This document shows, piece after piece, positions 26,790 through 34,306 of a stretch of DNA of 64,000 bases. The DNA is from Azospirillum rugosum (GTDB lineage Bacteria > Pseudomonadota > Alphaproteobacteria > Azospirillales > Azospirillaceae). The notes under the pieces were generated by a model. The model saw only the letters and a program-made list of their open reading frames with translations, made no database searches and was not told the origin of the DNA. Made by a program: the position numbers and the translations under genes. Location of the stretch: positions 434,001 through 498,000 of the forward strand of contig NZ_JAGINP010000001.1 in assembly GCF_017876155.1 (NCBI RefSeq), given 5' to 3'. Position 1 is the first letter of the stretch; every line of letters begins with the position of its first letter.

Positions 26790-29700
26790 TCAGGAAACGG
26801 TCGTGCCGTCGGGCCACCGCCAGTTGGTGCCGTCGCTGACGGCCAGCCGCCGGTTCGCCGCGCCGTCGGAGACGTAGATCAGCCGTCCCGACGGGCTTGC
26901 GCTGGGCAGCGTGGCGACGGTGTAGGCGCGCAGGCCGAGGTGCGAGGCGGCATCCACGATGGTCGTGGAGCGGGTGCGATGCACCAGGGAGCCATCGGCT
27001 CCGACGTAGAGCCGTTCCGCACCAGCCGTAGAGAAGCCCATCGCCCCGGCGGAGTCGGCGTTGTTGAATGACCAGAGGCCGCTCTTGTAGGCGACGATGC
27101 TCTTGGCGGTCGTCCCCGAGCCCGCGGAATCGGCCGTAATCATCCGCAGGATGACGCCGGCCGCCGGATCGTTGGTCGTGTTGTAGACATCGCAGTAGGC
27201 GAGCCCGGCCACATCCTTCTGCATGTCCAGGAGCTGCGTGGGGGTCTTCCCCACGCCCAATCCGGCGCTGTTGACCTCCACCTTCCCGACGCCGCCCACA
27301 GCGATGCCCACGGTGTCGGCGGTCGGGCGGTAGAGCCCGGTGTCCGCGTCCCCATCGACCGTGATCGAGGGCGCCGCCGCTGTGCTCGTCCGCGGGTATA
27401 GGACGCCAGCATCCGACAGGCCGGTTACCGACACGTTCGTGTTGACCGCCGGGTTCTCGACGGTCACTCCGTACCGGCAGTGGTTGTCCGCGCCGTAGGG
27501 CTCGTATGCGTTGCCGCCGCCGACCACGGCGCCGTCGATGACGCCGTTTTTCGACCGTCCGCCGATCCAGACGCCCGAGGTGTCCGCCGCCGCCGTGTAG
27601 CCGTTCACGGAGTTGTAGCGCCTGGCCTTCGTGCTGACCTTGAAGCCGTTGGCGCCGGCCAAGTAGATTGGAGCCTTGACGTAGTCCAGCCACTCGCCAC
27701 CGATGACGGTAAGGCCGGTCGCGCAGTCAACCCCCGTGCTGTTCTCGACCAGGATACCGTAATCGCTGTTGCCCTGGCCGATGCCGACGCAGTTGCTGAC
27801 GGTGATGTTGTAGGCGGTTTCGGCGCCGTTGTTGTTGTCTACATGGATGGCGGACAGGCGGTTGCCGTCGAAGAACACATCCGAGATGGTGTAGGTCATG
27901 TTCACCACCCCGCCGTTCTGCGGCAGGATGTTCACGGCATGCTCGTTCGCCGCGGCGAAGTTGCCACCCTTCACATGGATGACCTCCATGGCCTCCACGC
28001 ACAGATGGTTCTTCGGGCCGATGTTCTCGGCCACCATGCCAGTCCAGGCCCCGTACGTGACGGAGCGTGCCGGGCTGAGATAGCCCTGGAACGAGCAATC
28101 TGTGAACGACATGTCCGCCGGCCGCCCCTGCGTCACGGTCTTGAGGAACCGCACGGACGCCCGCGTGTGCTGAAGCGACGGCTCCCGGTGATCCCACAGC
28201 CCCCGGAACACGACCTTGTCCCACACGCAACCGGCCCCGCCGTGCACGATGAACGGGTACGTGGTGCCACTGACGTACAGCCGCTCGAAGTAGCAGTGCA
28301 CCGGCCCATAGCAGACGACGTGCGCCGTGCCGTCCGTCACGGGATGGAGGAAGGTGGACGGCGCCTGCCCGTTCTCATAGCCATGATCGTGCATCACGAA
28401 GAAATCGCGCAGCACGACGCCCGGCACCATTTCATCCGAAGGACTGCCCAGGACGAATGTCGGGCCGTAATCTCCGATACGTCGCAGGATCGTATCGTCG
28501 CAGCTCGCCCCCTCGATCGTCACGCCACGCGGCACCGTGATGGTGCTGGTCAGCAGGAACACGCCACGGGGAATGCGCACCCGCCCCCGCCCACTCGCCG
28601 CAGCCGCCGTGACGGCCGCCTGGATGGCGGCAGACGACGATACAGACCCGGCCAGGTCGGCGCCGAAGTCGATCGGGCTGTAGGTCTCAGCAAAGCGGTC
28701 CTCCAGCGCCCGGGCAAGCGTGGTGCCCGTCGCCTTCACCATCACGGCAGAGCCGTCGCCGTCGACGTCGAGCTTGCTTGTGAAGGTGTTGTTGAAGCTG
28801 TTGTGCGATCCGTTGTCCTGGACAGGCCCACTGTTTACGACCGAGGACTCAATACGGCATTCGCCCGTGGCTGGCCCGAGGATGGCCACAGCGCCCGCGT
28901 CCTGAATGTGGCCCTCGAAATCCATCTGCCAGACAGAGCCAGCCGCTGCGATGGCCGCCGTCTTCGGGCCGATGATCTGGACATTCTCGAACTGCGGGTG
29001 CAGGCAGGTTCCCGCCAGATAGATGCCGTTTTCGTTGGTGCCGCTCGGAGTGGCGAAGTTCAACCAGACATTCGACAACGCGATATTGTCACAGTCGTTT
29101 GCGCCGAACAGGTTTCCGCTGAACTGACGTCCAGCCGAGTTCTTGAACCACCGCCCATTACTGGCCGCGAACCCGTCGACACCATCGAGATTGAATCCTT
29201 CAGCCCGAACGTCGATGTGGACGTTCGAAAGCGCCACGACGAGCGACTTGTCCGACGACCCAGCCCGCTGCATGCGCCACGCATTGGAGACCGGTCCAAT
29301 CTCGCAATCAGACGCATAGATGCCTTCATGGTGCCCGGCGATCCACACACCCCAGTGGCAATAGGAGGTGCGCACGCCGCGCCAATAATGCGCGATCTTG
29401 CCGGGCTGCGGTGCGCTCCCTGAACCGCTGGTCGTGCTGTCCAGCCGGATCGCGTTGCGCATGGTGTAGTTGTCTTCGGCCGTGGGCGCGACCTCCCCGG
29501 CCGATCCGTAGATGCGCACGTCGTCCAGGATCGTGCCGCCGGCGTTGGTAGCCCACACGCCGTAGCTCGCGCCGCCGGTCAGGGCGACGTTGCCGTTGAT
29601 CTTGACACCCTCCAGCGTCAACAGCCGGTCGCCGGTCAGCTCCGCCGGGAACTCGGCGCGGATCGCGACCTGGGCAGCGTCAACGAAGCCCGTCAGCGCG

Positions 29701-30788
29701 ATTTTGCGGATCGTCAGCGTCTTGACGCGCCCCTGCCCGGGGCCGGATTGGATGACGTTGCCGGCGGTGGACACGTAGTGGATGCAGTGCCCGGAGTGCG
29801 CCCACAGCAGCGCCGTGGTGGCGTCGCCGTCGCCCTCCAGCGTGATCGGCGCGTTGCTGATGCTGATCGGGGCCAGCAGCAGGTAATGCTTGGCCGGCGC
29901 CGGGACGCGCAACTTGCCGCCACCGATGCTGGTCAGGTAGTTCACGGCGGCTTGGAAAGCGGGCTGGTCGTTCGCGACGCCGTCGCCCTTGGCACCCCAC
30001 CACGCCGCGTCCGGAACGCCAGCCTTCACACGCCGCCAGCGGCCGGCCCCGGTCCATCCGGTCGGACGGACGGTCATGCCGCCGTCATCGGTCGCGCCGC
30101 TGGAGTTGTCCCAGATGAACAGCCCGCCGCCGCCGTCTTCCCCGGCGTGGTAGCTGCGCAGCGTGATCGAGCCGATGACGCGCGACGTGGCGGCCGGGAT
30201 GGCGCGCAGGGCCGCCATGCTGTCCACCACGCGGGCGTCATCGACGATCCGCGCAACGGCGCTGGTAGCCGTCTCCGCGGCGGCCGTCGCAATGGCCGCG
30301 CTGTTGTTGAAATTGTCCACGGAGACGGTCACCGCGCCGGTGTCGTCGAAGATCAGGGCTTTCCCGGCGCGCGCGGCGGCGAGCGGCAGCACGGTCTGCG
30401 CCGTCCGCTCGGCGTCCGGCAGCCTGATCGCGCGGCGCAGCTTGTCGTCGAGCTGCTGGGCAATCGCCGTCAGCCTGTTGAGGTCGGTATTCAGCACCTC
30501 GGTCCTGAGCGGACCAGACGACGGGAATTGGCTCGTCCGCTTGATCGCCACGTCGCGCCAGATCGTGACGACGGTGTTGCTGACGGGGGTGTTCAGCGTC
30601 AGCGCTCCGCCGCTCGACTGCCCGGCCCCGGTCACGCTGAACCCGCTCGCCAACTCCACGCCGCCGACGCTGCACCGGATGTCGTCCGTCACGAAGAACG
30701 GGAACGGGATCGTGAACACCGCCTGCGGAGTTGCCCCCACGTCGTAGCTGCGTCGCGGCTCGATGTCGTCAATCTGGATGTGCGCCAT
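26790..30788 (-). CDS. Tailspike / tail fibre with T7-type N-terminus and two beta-helix regions
   Basis: 1332 residues from ATG 30788 (AGGAGGGC upstream). Residues 1 to about 130 resemble the T7 gp17 virion-binding domain (VGATPQAVFTIPFPFFVTDD, DLNRLTAIAQQLDDKLRRAI). Two pectate-lyase-like right-handed beta-helix starts follow: WWGAKGDGVANDQPAFQAAV (about residue 265) and DFGADLAGSVSSSAAIQAAV (about 690). The C-terminal part carries the GDADTGLYRPTADTVGIAVG segment common in tail fibres. It binds, and probably cleaves, a surface polysaccharide of the host. Confidence 0.88.
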   Translation of the reverse strand: MAHIQIDDIEPRRSYDVGATPQAVFTIPFPFFVTDDIRCSVGGVELASGFSVTGAGQSSGGALTLNTPVSNTVVTIWRDVAIKRTSQFPSSGPLRTEVLNTDLNRLTAIAQQLDDKLRRAIRLPDAERTAQTVLPLAAARAGKALIFDDTGAVTVSVDNFNNSAAIATAAAETATSAVARIVDDARVVDSMAALRAIPAATSRVIGSITLRSYHAGEDGGGGLFIWDNSSGATDDGGMTVRPTGWTGAGRWRRVKAGVPDAAWWGAKGDGVANDQPAFQAAVNYLTSIGGGKLRVPAPAKHYLLLAPISISNAPITLEGDGDATTALLWAHSGHCIHYVSTAGNVIQSGPGQGRVKTLTIRKIALTGFVDAAQVAIRAEFPAELTGDRLLTLEGVKINGNVALTGGASYGVWATNAGGTILDDVRIYGSAGEVAPTAEDNYTMRNAIRLDSTTSGSGSAPQPGKIAHYWRGVRTSYCHWGVWIAGHHEGIYASDCEIGPVSNAWRMQRAGSSDKSLVVALSNVHIDVRAEGFNLDGVDGFAASNGRWFKNSAGRQFSGNLFGANDCDNIALSNVWLNFATPSGTNENGIYLAGTCLHPQFENVQIIGPKTAAIAAAGSVWQMDFEGHIQDAGAVAILGPATGECRIESSVVNSGPVQDNGSHNSFNNTFTSKLDVDGDGSAVMVKATGTTLARALEDRFAETYSPIDFGADLAGSVSSSAAIQAAVTAAAASGRGRVRIPRGVFLLTSTITVPRGVTIEGASCDDTILRRIGDYGPTFVLGSPSDEMVPGVVLRDFFVMHDHGYENGQAPSTFLHPVTDGTAHVVCYGPVHCYFERLYVSGTTYPFIVHGGAGCVWDKVVFRGLWDHREPSLQHTRASVRFLKTVTQGRPADMSFTDCSFQGYLSPARSVTYGAWTGMVAENIGPKNHLCVEAMEVIHVKGGNFAAANEHAVNILPQNGGVVNMTYTISDVFFDGNRLSAIHVDNNNGAETAYNITVSNCVGIGQGNSDYGILVENSTGVDCATGLTVIGGEWLDYVKAPIYLAGANGFKVSTKARRYNSVNGYTAAADTSGVWIGGRSKNGVIDGAVVGGGNAYEPYGADNHCRYGVTVENPAVNTNVSVTGLSDAGVLYPRTSTAAAPSITVDGDADTGLYRPTADTVGIAVGGVGKVEVNSAGLGVGKTPTQLLDMQKDVAGLAYCDVYNTTNDPAAGVILRMITADSAGSGTTAKSIVAYKSGLWSFNNADSAGAMGFSTAGAERLYVGADGSLVHRTRSTTIVDAASHLGLRAYTVATLPSASPSGRLIYVSDGAANRRLAVSDGTNWRWPDGTTVS

Positions 30789-30811
30789 GCCCTGCCCTCC
30801 TGTCGGGCGGC

Positions 30812-30846
30812 AGGATCGGAGCCTGGGTGCTTCGGGACCAACGCAC
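30812..30846 (-). promoter_or_regulatory. Phage promoter element, copy 2 (GTGCGTTGG)
   Basis: GTGCG-TTGGTC, 18 bases, GATCCT. Lies before the tailspike ATG 30788 and just past the terminator of the preceding gene, so the tailspike has its own start of transcription. Confidence 0.6.
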
Positions 30847-30858
30847 CCGCCCATGAAA

Positions 30859-30884
30859 AAGGCCGCCCGGTGAGGGGCGGCCTT
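30859..30884 (-). terminator. Terminator of the DUF2829 gene
   Basis: Perfect 10-bp stem AAGGCCGCCC / GGGCGGCCTT followed on the minus strand by five T in total. It lies 23 bases after the stop at 30907. Confidence 0.85.
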
Positions 30885-30906
30885 GGTGCTGGCAGAACGG
30901 CGACGG

Positions 30907-31476
30907 TTAGGCGACGATGGCCCAGTCGTCGGCGAGCATGTCCGTCTGGCTGGCGAGCCAGCCAATGACCATGGAGCCGTCCGCCGCGCGCATGTCGATG
31001 TGCGGCAGGAGGCGGACATTCTCGTTCGGCGCTTCGGCGGCGCGGTGCGCGGCGGCGTGGCCGGGCTTCGCGAGTTCCGGGGCGAACTCGGAACCCGGCG
31101 TGTAGGCCAGCCACATACCCTTCCCGTTCCAGCCATCGCGCGCCACGCGGTGCCCAGCCTTCAGGGCGGTGATCGCGTCACCGAAGGACATTCCGGCGGA
31201 GGAGGTCGCCTTGTACCCGCCCTCGAAGACGAGCCGCGGGCTGTGGCTCTGGTAGCCGTCCTCATAGACGACGAAGTAGTCGCCGGGCGCGGGGAAGGCG
31301 CGGGCGAAGAAGCCACGGGCCGGAGTGAGGGTGTGCTGCTCGCCGGTCGGCAGCAGGATCGTCAGCGTGTGGGCCTCGGTGTCGAAGGCCACGATGGGCG
31401 CGGCCTGCACCACCTTGTGGCTGACGAAGACCGAGAGGGTGAGGCCGATGGCGGCGCAGAAGGCGGTGCGGGACAT
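30907..31476 (-). CDS. DUF2829 (Tad2, Thoeris anti-defence 2) protein with extra N-terminal domain
   Basis: 189 residues. Residues 96-189 are a full DUF2829 domain: MSFGDAITALKAG, VARDGWNGKGMWLAY, LLPHIDMRAADGSM, GWLASQTDMLADDWAIV. DUF2829 proteins include Tad2, which sequesters the ADP-ribose signal of the Thoeris defence system. In front lies a domain of about 60 residues with GDYFVVYEDGYQSHSP and VFEGGYK, and a hydrophobic signal- or anchor-like start (residues 5-26). It has its own promoter element and terminator, like a moron gene. Anti-Thoeris activity is inference from the family. Confidence 0.85.
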   Translation of the reverse strand: MSRTAFCAAIGLTLSVFVSHKVVQAAPIVAFDTEAHTLTILLPTGEQHTLTPARGFFARAFPAPGDYFVVYEDGYQSHSPRLVFEGGYKATSSAGMSFGDAITALKAGHRVARDGWNGKGMWLAYTPGSEFAPELAKPGHAAAHRAAEAPNENVRLLPHIDMRAADGSMVIGWLASQTDMLADDWAIVA

Positions 31477-31526
31477 GGTGCGGATCGTCGGTTGTTGGTG
31501 GGGCCGTGCAGGCGTTGTGCGCCCTG

Positions 31527-31561
31527 ACCGTGCCGCCGCCCATGCCCCGCGCCCAACGCAC
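31527..31561 (-). promoter_or_regulatory. Phage promoter element, copy 3 (GTGCGTTGG)
   Basis: GTGCG-TTGGGC, 18 bases, CACGGT. Upstream of the DUF2829 gene, leaving a 50-base leader. Confidence 0.6.
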
Positions 31562-31565
31562 CGGT

Positions 31566-31865
31566 TCAGCCGTCATCCCCGAACAGCGCCGCTATCTCCT
31601 CCGGGGTCAACGTCGGCTCGGCCGGTCGCTGCCTGCCCTGGCAGTCGAAGTGCTGGGGCACGGTCTCGAAGCGGGAGGCGTAGACGGCCGGGATGATCCC
31701 CAGGATGTCGCCGTTGCTGGAGACGACCAGGTAGTCGCCCTTCTTGACCAGCACCGCCTTTTCCTGAAGGTTCTTGGTCCCGACGCGCTTCACGACCATG
31801 TCGAAGGGCGCCCGCAGGGACTGGTACAGAACACCGACCTGCGGGCGGGGCCGAACGAAGGTCAT
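31566..31865 (-). CDS. Hypothetical phage protein with GDYxVV domain
   Basis: 99 residues, ATG overlaps the preceding stop (ATGA). The middle, KKGDYLVVSSNGDILGIIPA followed by SRFE, resembles the N-terminal domain of the DUF2829 protein next door (GDYFVVYEDGYQSHSP, VFEGGY). C-terminus ends in an acidic tail. Function unknown; it ends the ejection-protein operon. Confidence 0.75.
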   Translation of the reverse strand: MTFVRPRPQVGVLYQSLRAPFDMVVKRVGTKNLQEKAVLVKKGDYLVVSSNGDILGIIPAVYASRFETVPQHFDCQGRQRPAEPTLTPEEIAALFGDDG

Positions 31866-34306
31866 CGCGGCAGCACCGCCCCCAGGTCCGGCGCGCGGTC
31901 GGGCGTGTCGTGCCCAGGCCGCCACCAGAACCGCTGGCCGTAATCCCGGCGGGCACGCTCCTCCATGCGCGAGAAGCTGTCCCGATAGCCAGGGTCGAGC
32001 AGGGCCTGCACGTTGTCCATGATGGCGCGGTCGGTGACCAAGCGGCTGTACCAGAGGTTGGAGCCCGGCAGGTTGCCGCGGATGAACCGGGCCACCTCCG
32101 CGCCGAAGTGGGAGGGTTTGCCGTCCATGAGCGTGCGGTAATCCGGCATGGCGAGCCGCACGGCGTCATCGACCACGCCGGCCACTGGACCCGCCATGGT
32201 GACGGTGAAGCCCTTCATGTTGCGATCCGCTCCCGCGGCGAAGAAGTCGCCGAAGATGCCCGCGCCGCCCGCCTGCATGTAGGCCGCGCCCCAGAACTTC
32301 GGGTCGTCCATCCGGCGCGGATCCTTTCCGGTCAGCAGCTGGCGAGCCTGGATGGACATCGCGCCGGCCACGGTCAGCAGCGTGGACATCGCCGCGAACC
32401 CGGCCACCTTGGAGGCGTTGACGTCGATGAAGGTGCGGGCGAGGTGGGTGGTCGCCATCGTCACCGAGAACGACTTGAACAGCCAGAAGGACCGCGCGAC
32501 CTCCCCCCAGAAGGTGCCGCGGGGCAAGCCGCCGCTGGTCAGCTGCCGCACCCGGGCGTCCGGTTCCAGCACGGCAAAGGCGCGCTCCTGGATGATCGCC
32601 TCCATCAGCTTGTCGCCCAAGGCGCGGTCGGACACGTTGGCCGGGTCGAAGAAGCGGGCGCCGTCGGCGTCGACCAGCGGGGCGGCGCGGATCACGTCCC
32701 AATCCGCCGCGCTGATCCCGTAACGCTCCAGCATCTTCCGGAGAGGCGCGTCCACGTCGGCGAGCGGCCGCGCGGCGTTGTCGGCGACGTGCCCCATCAT
32801 CTCCAGGGTCCACGCGTTCTTCAGGCCGTTGGTCCAAGCGGACATGCCCTGCACGCGCTGGATGAAGGACGCCATGCGCTCCATGATCTTCGGCCCGACC
32901 ATCTCGTCGCCAAAGCGCCTGGTGCCCAGGGCGGCGTCCATCACGGCGTGCGAGACGATGCCCATGCGCAGGGCGAGCTGGCGGTCGCCCTCCTTCGCGA
33001 TCTGCCCGACCACCGCGCCGATGAAGCGCGTGACCGGCATGCCGTTCGCTGCCGCCGCCCACGTCGCCGTTACCGAATCAGCGGGGATGGACGAGACGAG
33101 CGCAGAGCCCAGCCGGGCCGCCGTCTGCCAGGACCGGAGCCCGCCGAACAGCGAGGCCCAGAACTCCGACTGCGCCTTGCCCAGCCGGCCGCTGAGCGCA
33201 TCGTAGGTCCGGCCGATGGCCTCCGGGCTCTCGACGGCGCGGACAGGGTTGGCGAGCGGGTTGCGGGCGAGCGTCGTTTTCTCCGCGTCCGTCTTGTAGG
33301 CCAGCTCCTGCACGGCGCGGATCGTGGCTCCGTGCTTGGGCCCGAGCACCTCGGTCAGGGCGATGTCGCGCGCCATGCCTTCCAGGTGACCGACCAGCAC
33401 GTCGTAGATCCCGCCCTGCCCGGAGCCGAACTTGTCATTGTAGGCCAGCCAGCCGTCCGCGTTCTGCCACTGGAACACCCGCCGCTCGTTGTGCCGGCCG
33501 TAGGAGCCACCCTTGCCCGGCGGGGGCGGTAGCTCGCTGGTGATGTTGTCGAAGGCCTGGCGCAGCAGGTCCGCCAACTTCAGCCCGGACATGGGGGCGC
33601 CGGTCTCATAGTCGAGGATCTGCAGATCCCCGCGCTCCGCCGCCTGCATCATGTGCTCGGTCCAGGCCGCGCGCCCTGCGTCCTTCATGCGCTTGGAATC
33701 GCTGATCTGCGGAAGGCGCCAATCGTACTTCTTCACCAGATCGCCGCCCCCGCCGATGAAGCGGTCCGCGGCGTATTCGGTGGCGTCCTTCCAGCCCTTC
33801 GCTGCGCTCTTGGCGGTGGCGTCGTTGGTGGCCTCGCCGAAGACCTCCCGGACCATATTGCGCAGGCCCAGCGTGTCCTGCGTCAGGCCGGCCGCCTTGC
33901 TGCGGTAGGCGTTCAGCCCGTCCGCGAACCGCCGGAAGAGCTGGCCCAGGACGTTCTCCTTTCGGGCCTCCACGTTGGAGTACTGCGCCTTGCCGCGCAT
34001 GTCGCGGACCAGCAGCGCCATGCCGCCGGCGACAACGCCGTCCGGGTGGGCCTGCACGTCATCGATCACGCGCGCGACCGCGAGGATCTGCTTGGCCGTG
34101 CGCGCCTTCTCCCGCTCCGCCGCCTCCTTCATGATGCGGGCGGTCTCGGCGATGGCTGCGGACTGCGCAGCCTCCGGCGCCATGTGGTCGGCGTACTGCC
34201 GCTCCAGGTCGCGGATATGCTTCAGCGCCTGCTCCGCGGCCTCGCGCGACAACACTCCAGCCTCAACCCGACCGTCGAGGCACCTCTTGATGTCGAGATC
34301 CTTCAT
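31862..34306 (-). CDS. Putative internal virion (ejection) protein
   Basis: 814 residues, Ala-rich and helical with charged N-terminal coiled coil (about 20-90). Position after two other large proteins and before the tailspike equals T7 gp15/gp16, which form the channel for DNA ejection. There is a hydrophobic stretch near residues 600-680. No enzymatic motif seen. ATG overlaps the upstream stop. Confidence 0.7.
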   Translation of the reverse strand: MKDLDIKRCLDGRVEAGVLSREAAEQALKHIRDLERQYADHMAPEAAQSAAIAETARIMKEAAEREKARTAKQILAVARVIDDVQAHPDGVVAGGMALLVRDMRGKAQYSNVEARKENVLGQLFRRFADGLNAYRSKAAGLTQDTLGLRNMVREVFGEATNDATAKSAAKGWKDATEYAADRFIGGGGDLVKKYDWRLPQISDSKRMKDAGRAAWTEHMMQAAERGDLQILDYETGAPMSGLKLADLLRQAFDNITSELPPPPGKGGSYGRHNERRVFQWQNADGWLAYNDKFGSGQGGIYDVLVGHLEGMARDIALTEVLGPKHGATIRAVQELAYKTDAEKTTLARNPLANPVRAVESPEAIGRTYDALSGRLGKAQSEFWASLFGGLRSWQTAARLGSALVSSIPADSVTATWAAAANGMPVTRFIGAVVGQIAKEGDRQLALRMGIVSHAVMDAALGTRRFGDEMVGPKIMERMASFIQRVQGMSAWTNGLKNAWTLEMMGHVADNAARPLADVDAPLRKMLERYGISAADWDVIRAAPLVDADGARFFDPANVSDRALGDKLMEAIIQERAFAVLEPDARVRQLTSGGLPRGTFWGEVARSFWLFKSFSVTMATTHLARTFIDVNASKVAGFAAMSTLLTVAGAMSIQARQLLTGKDPRRMDDPKFWGAAYMQAGGAGIFGDFFAAGADRNMKGFTVTMAGPVAGVVDDAVRLAMPDYRTLMDGKPSHFGAEVARFIRGNLPGSNLWYSRLVTDRAIMDNVQALLDPGYRDSFSRMEERARRDYGQRFWWRPGHDTPDRAPDLGAVLPR

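Noticed and set aside
30789..31136. Extension of the tailspike frame 116 codons upstream
   Set aside because: It would run through a terminator and antisense-like sequence of the DUF2829 gene; ATG 30788 has a strong ribosome site and starts with the T7-type domain.
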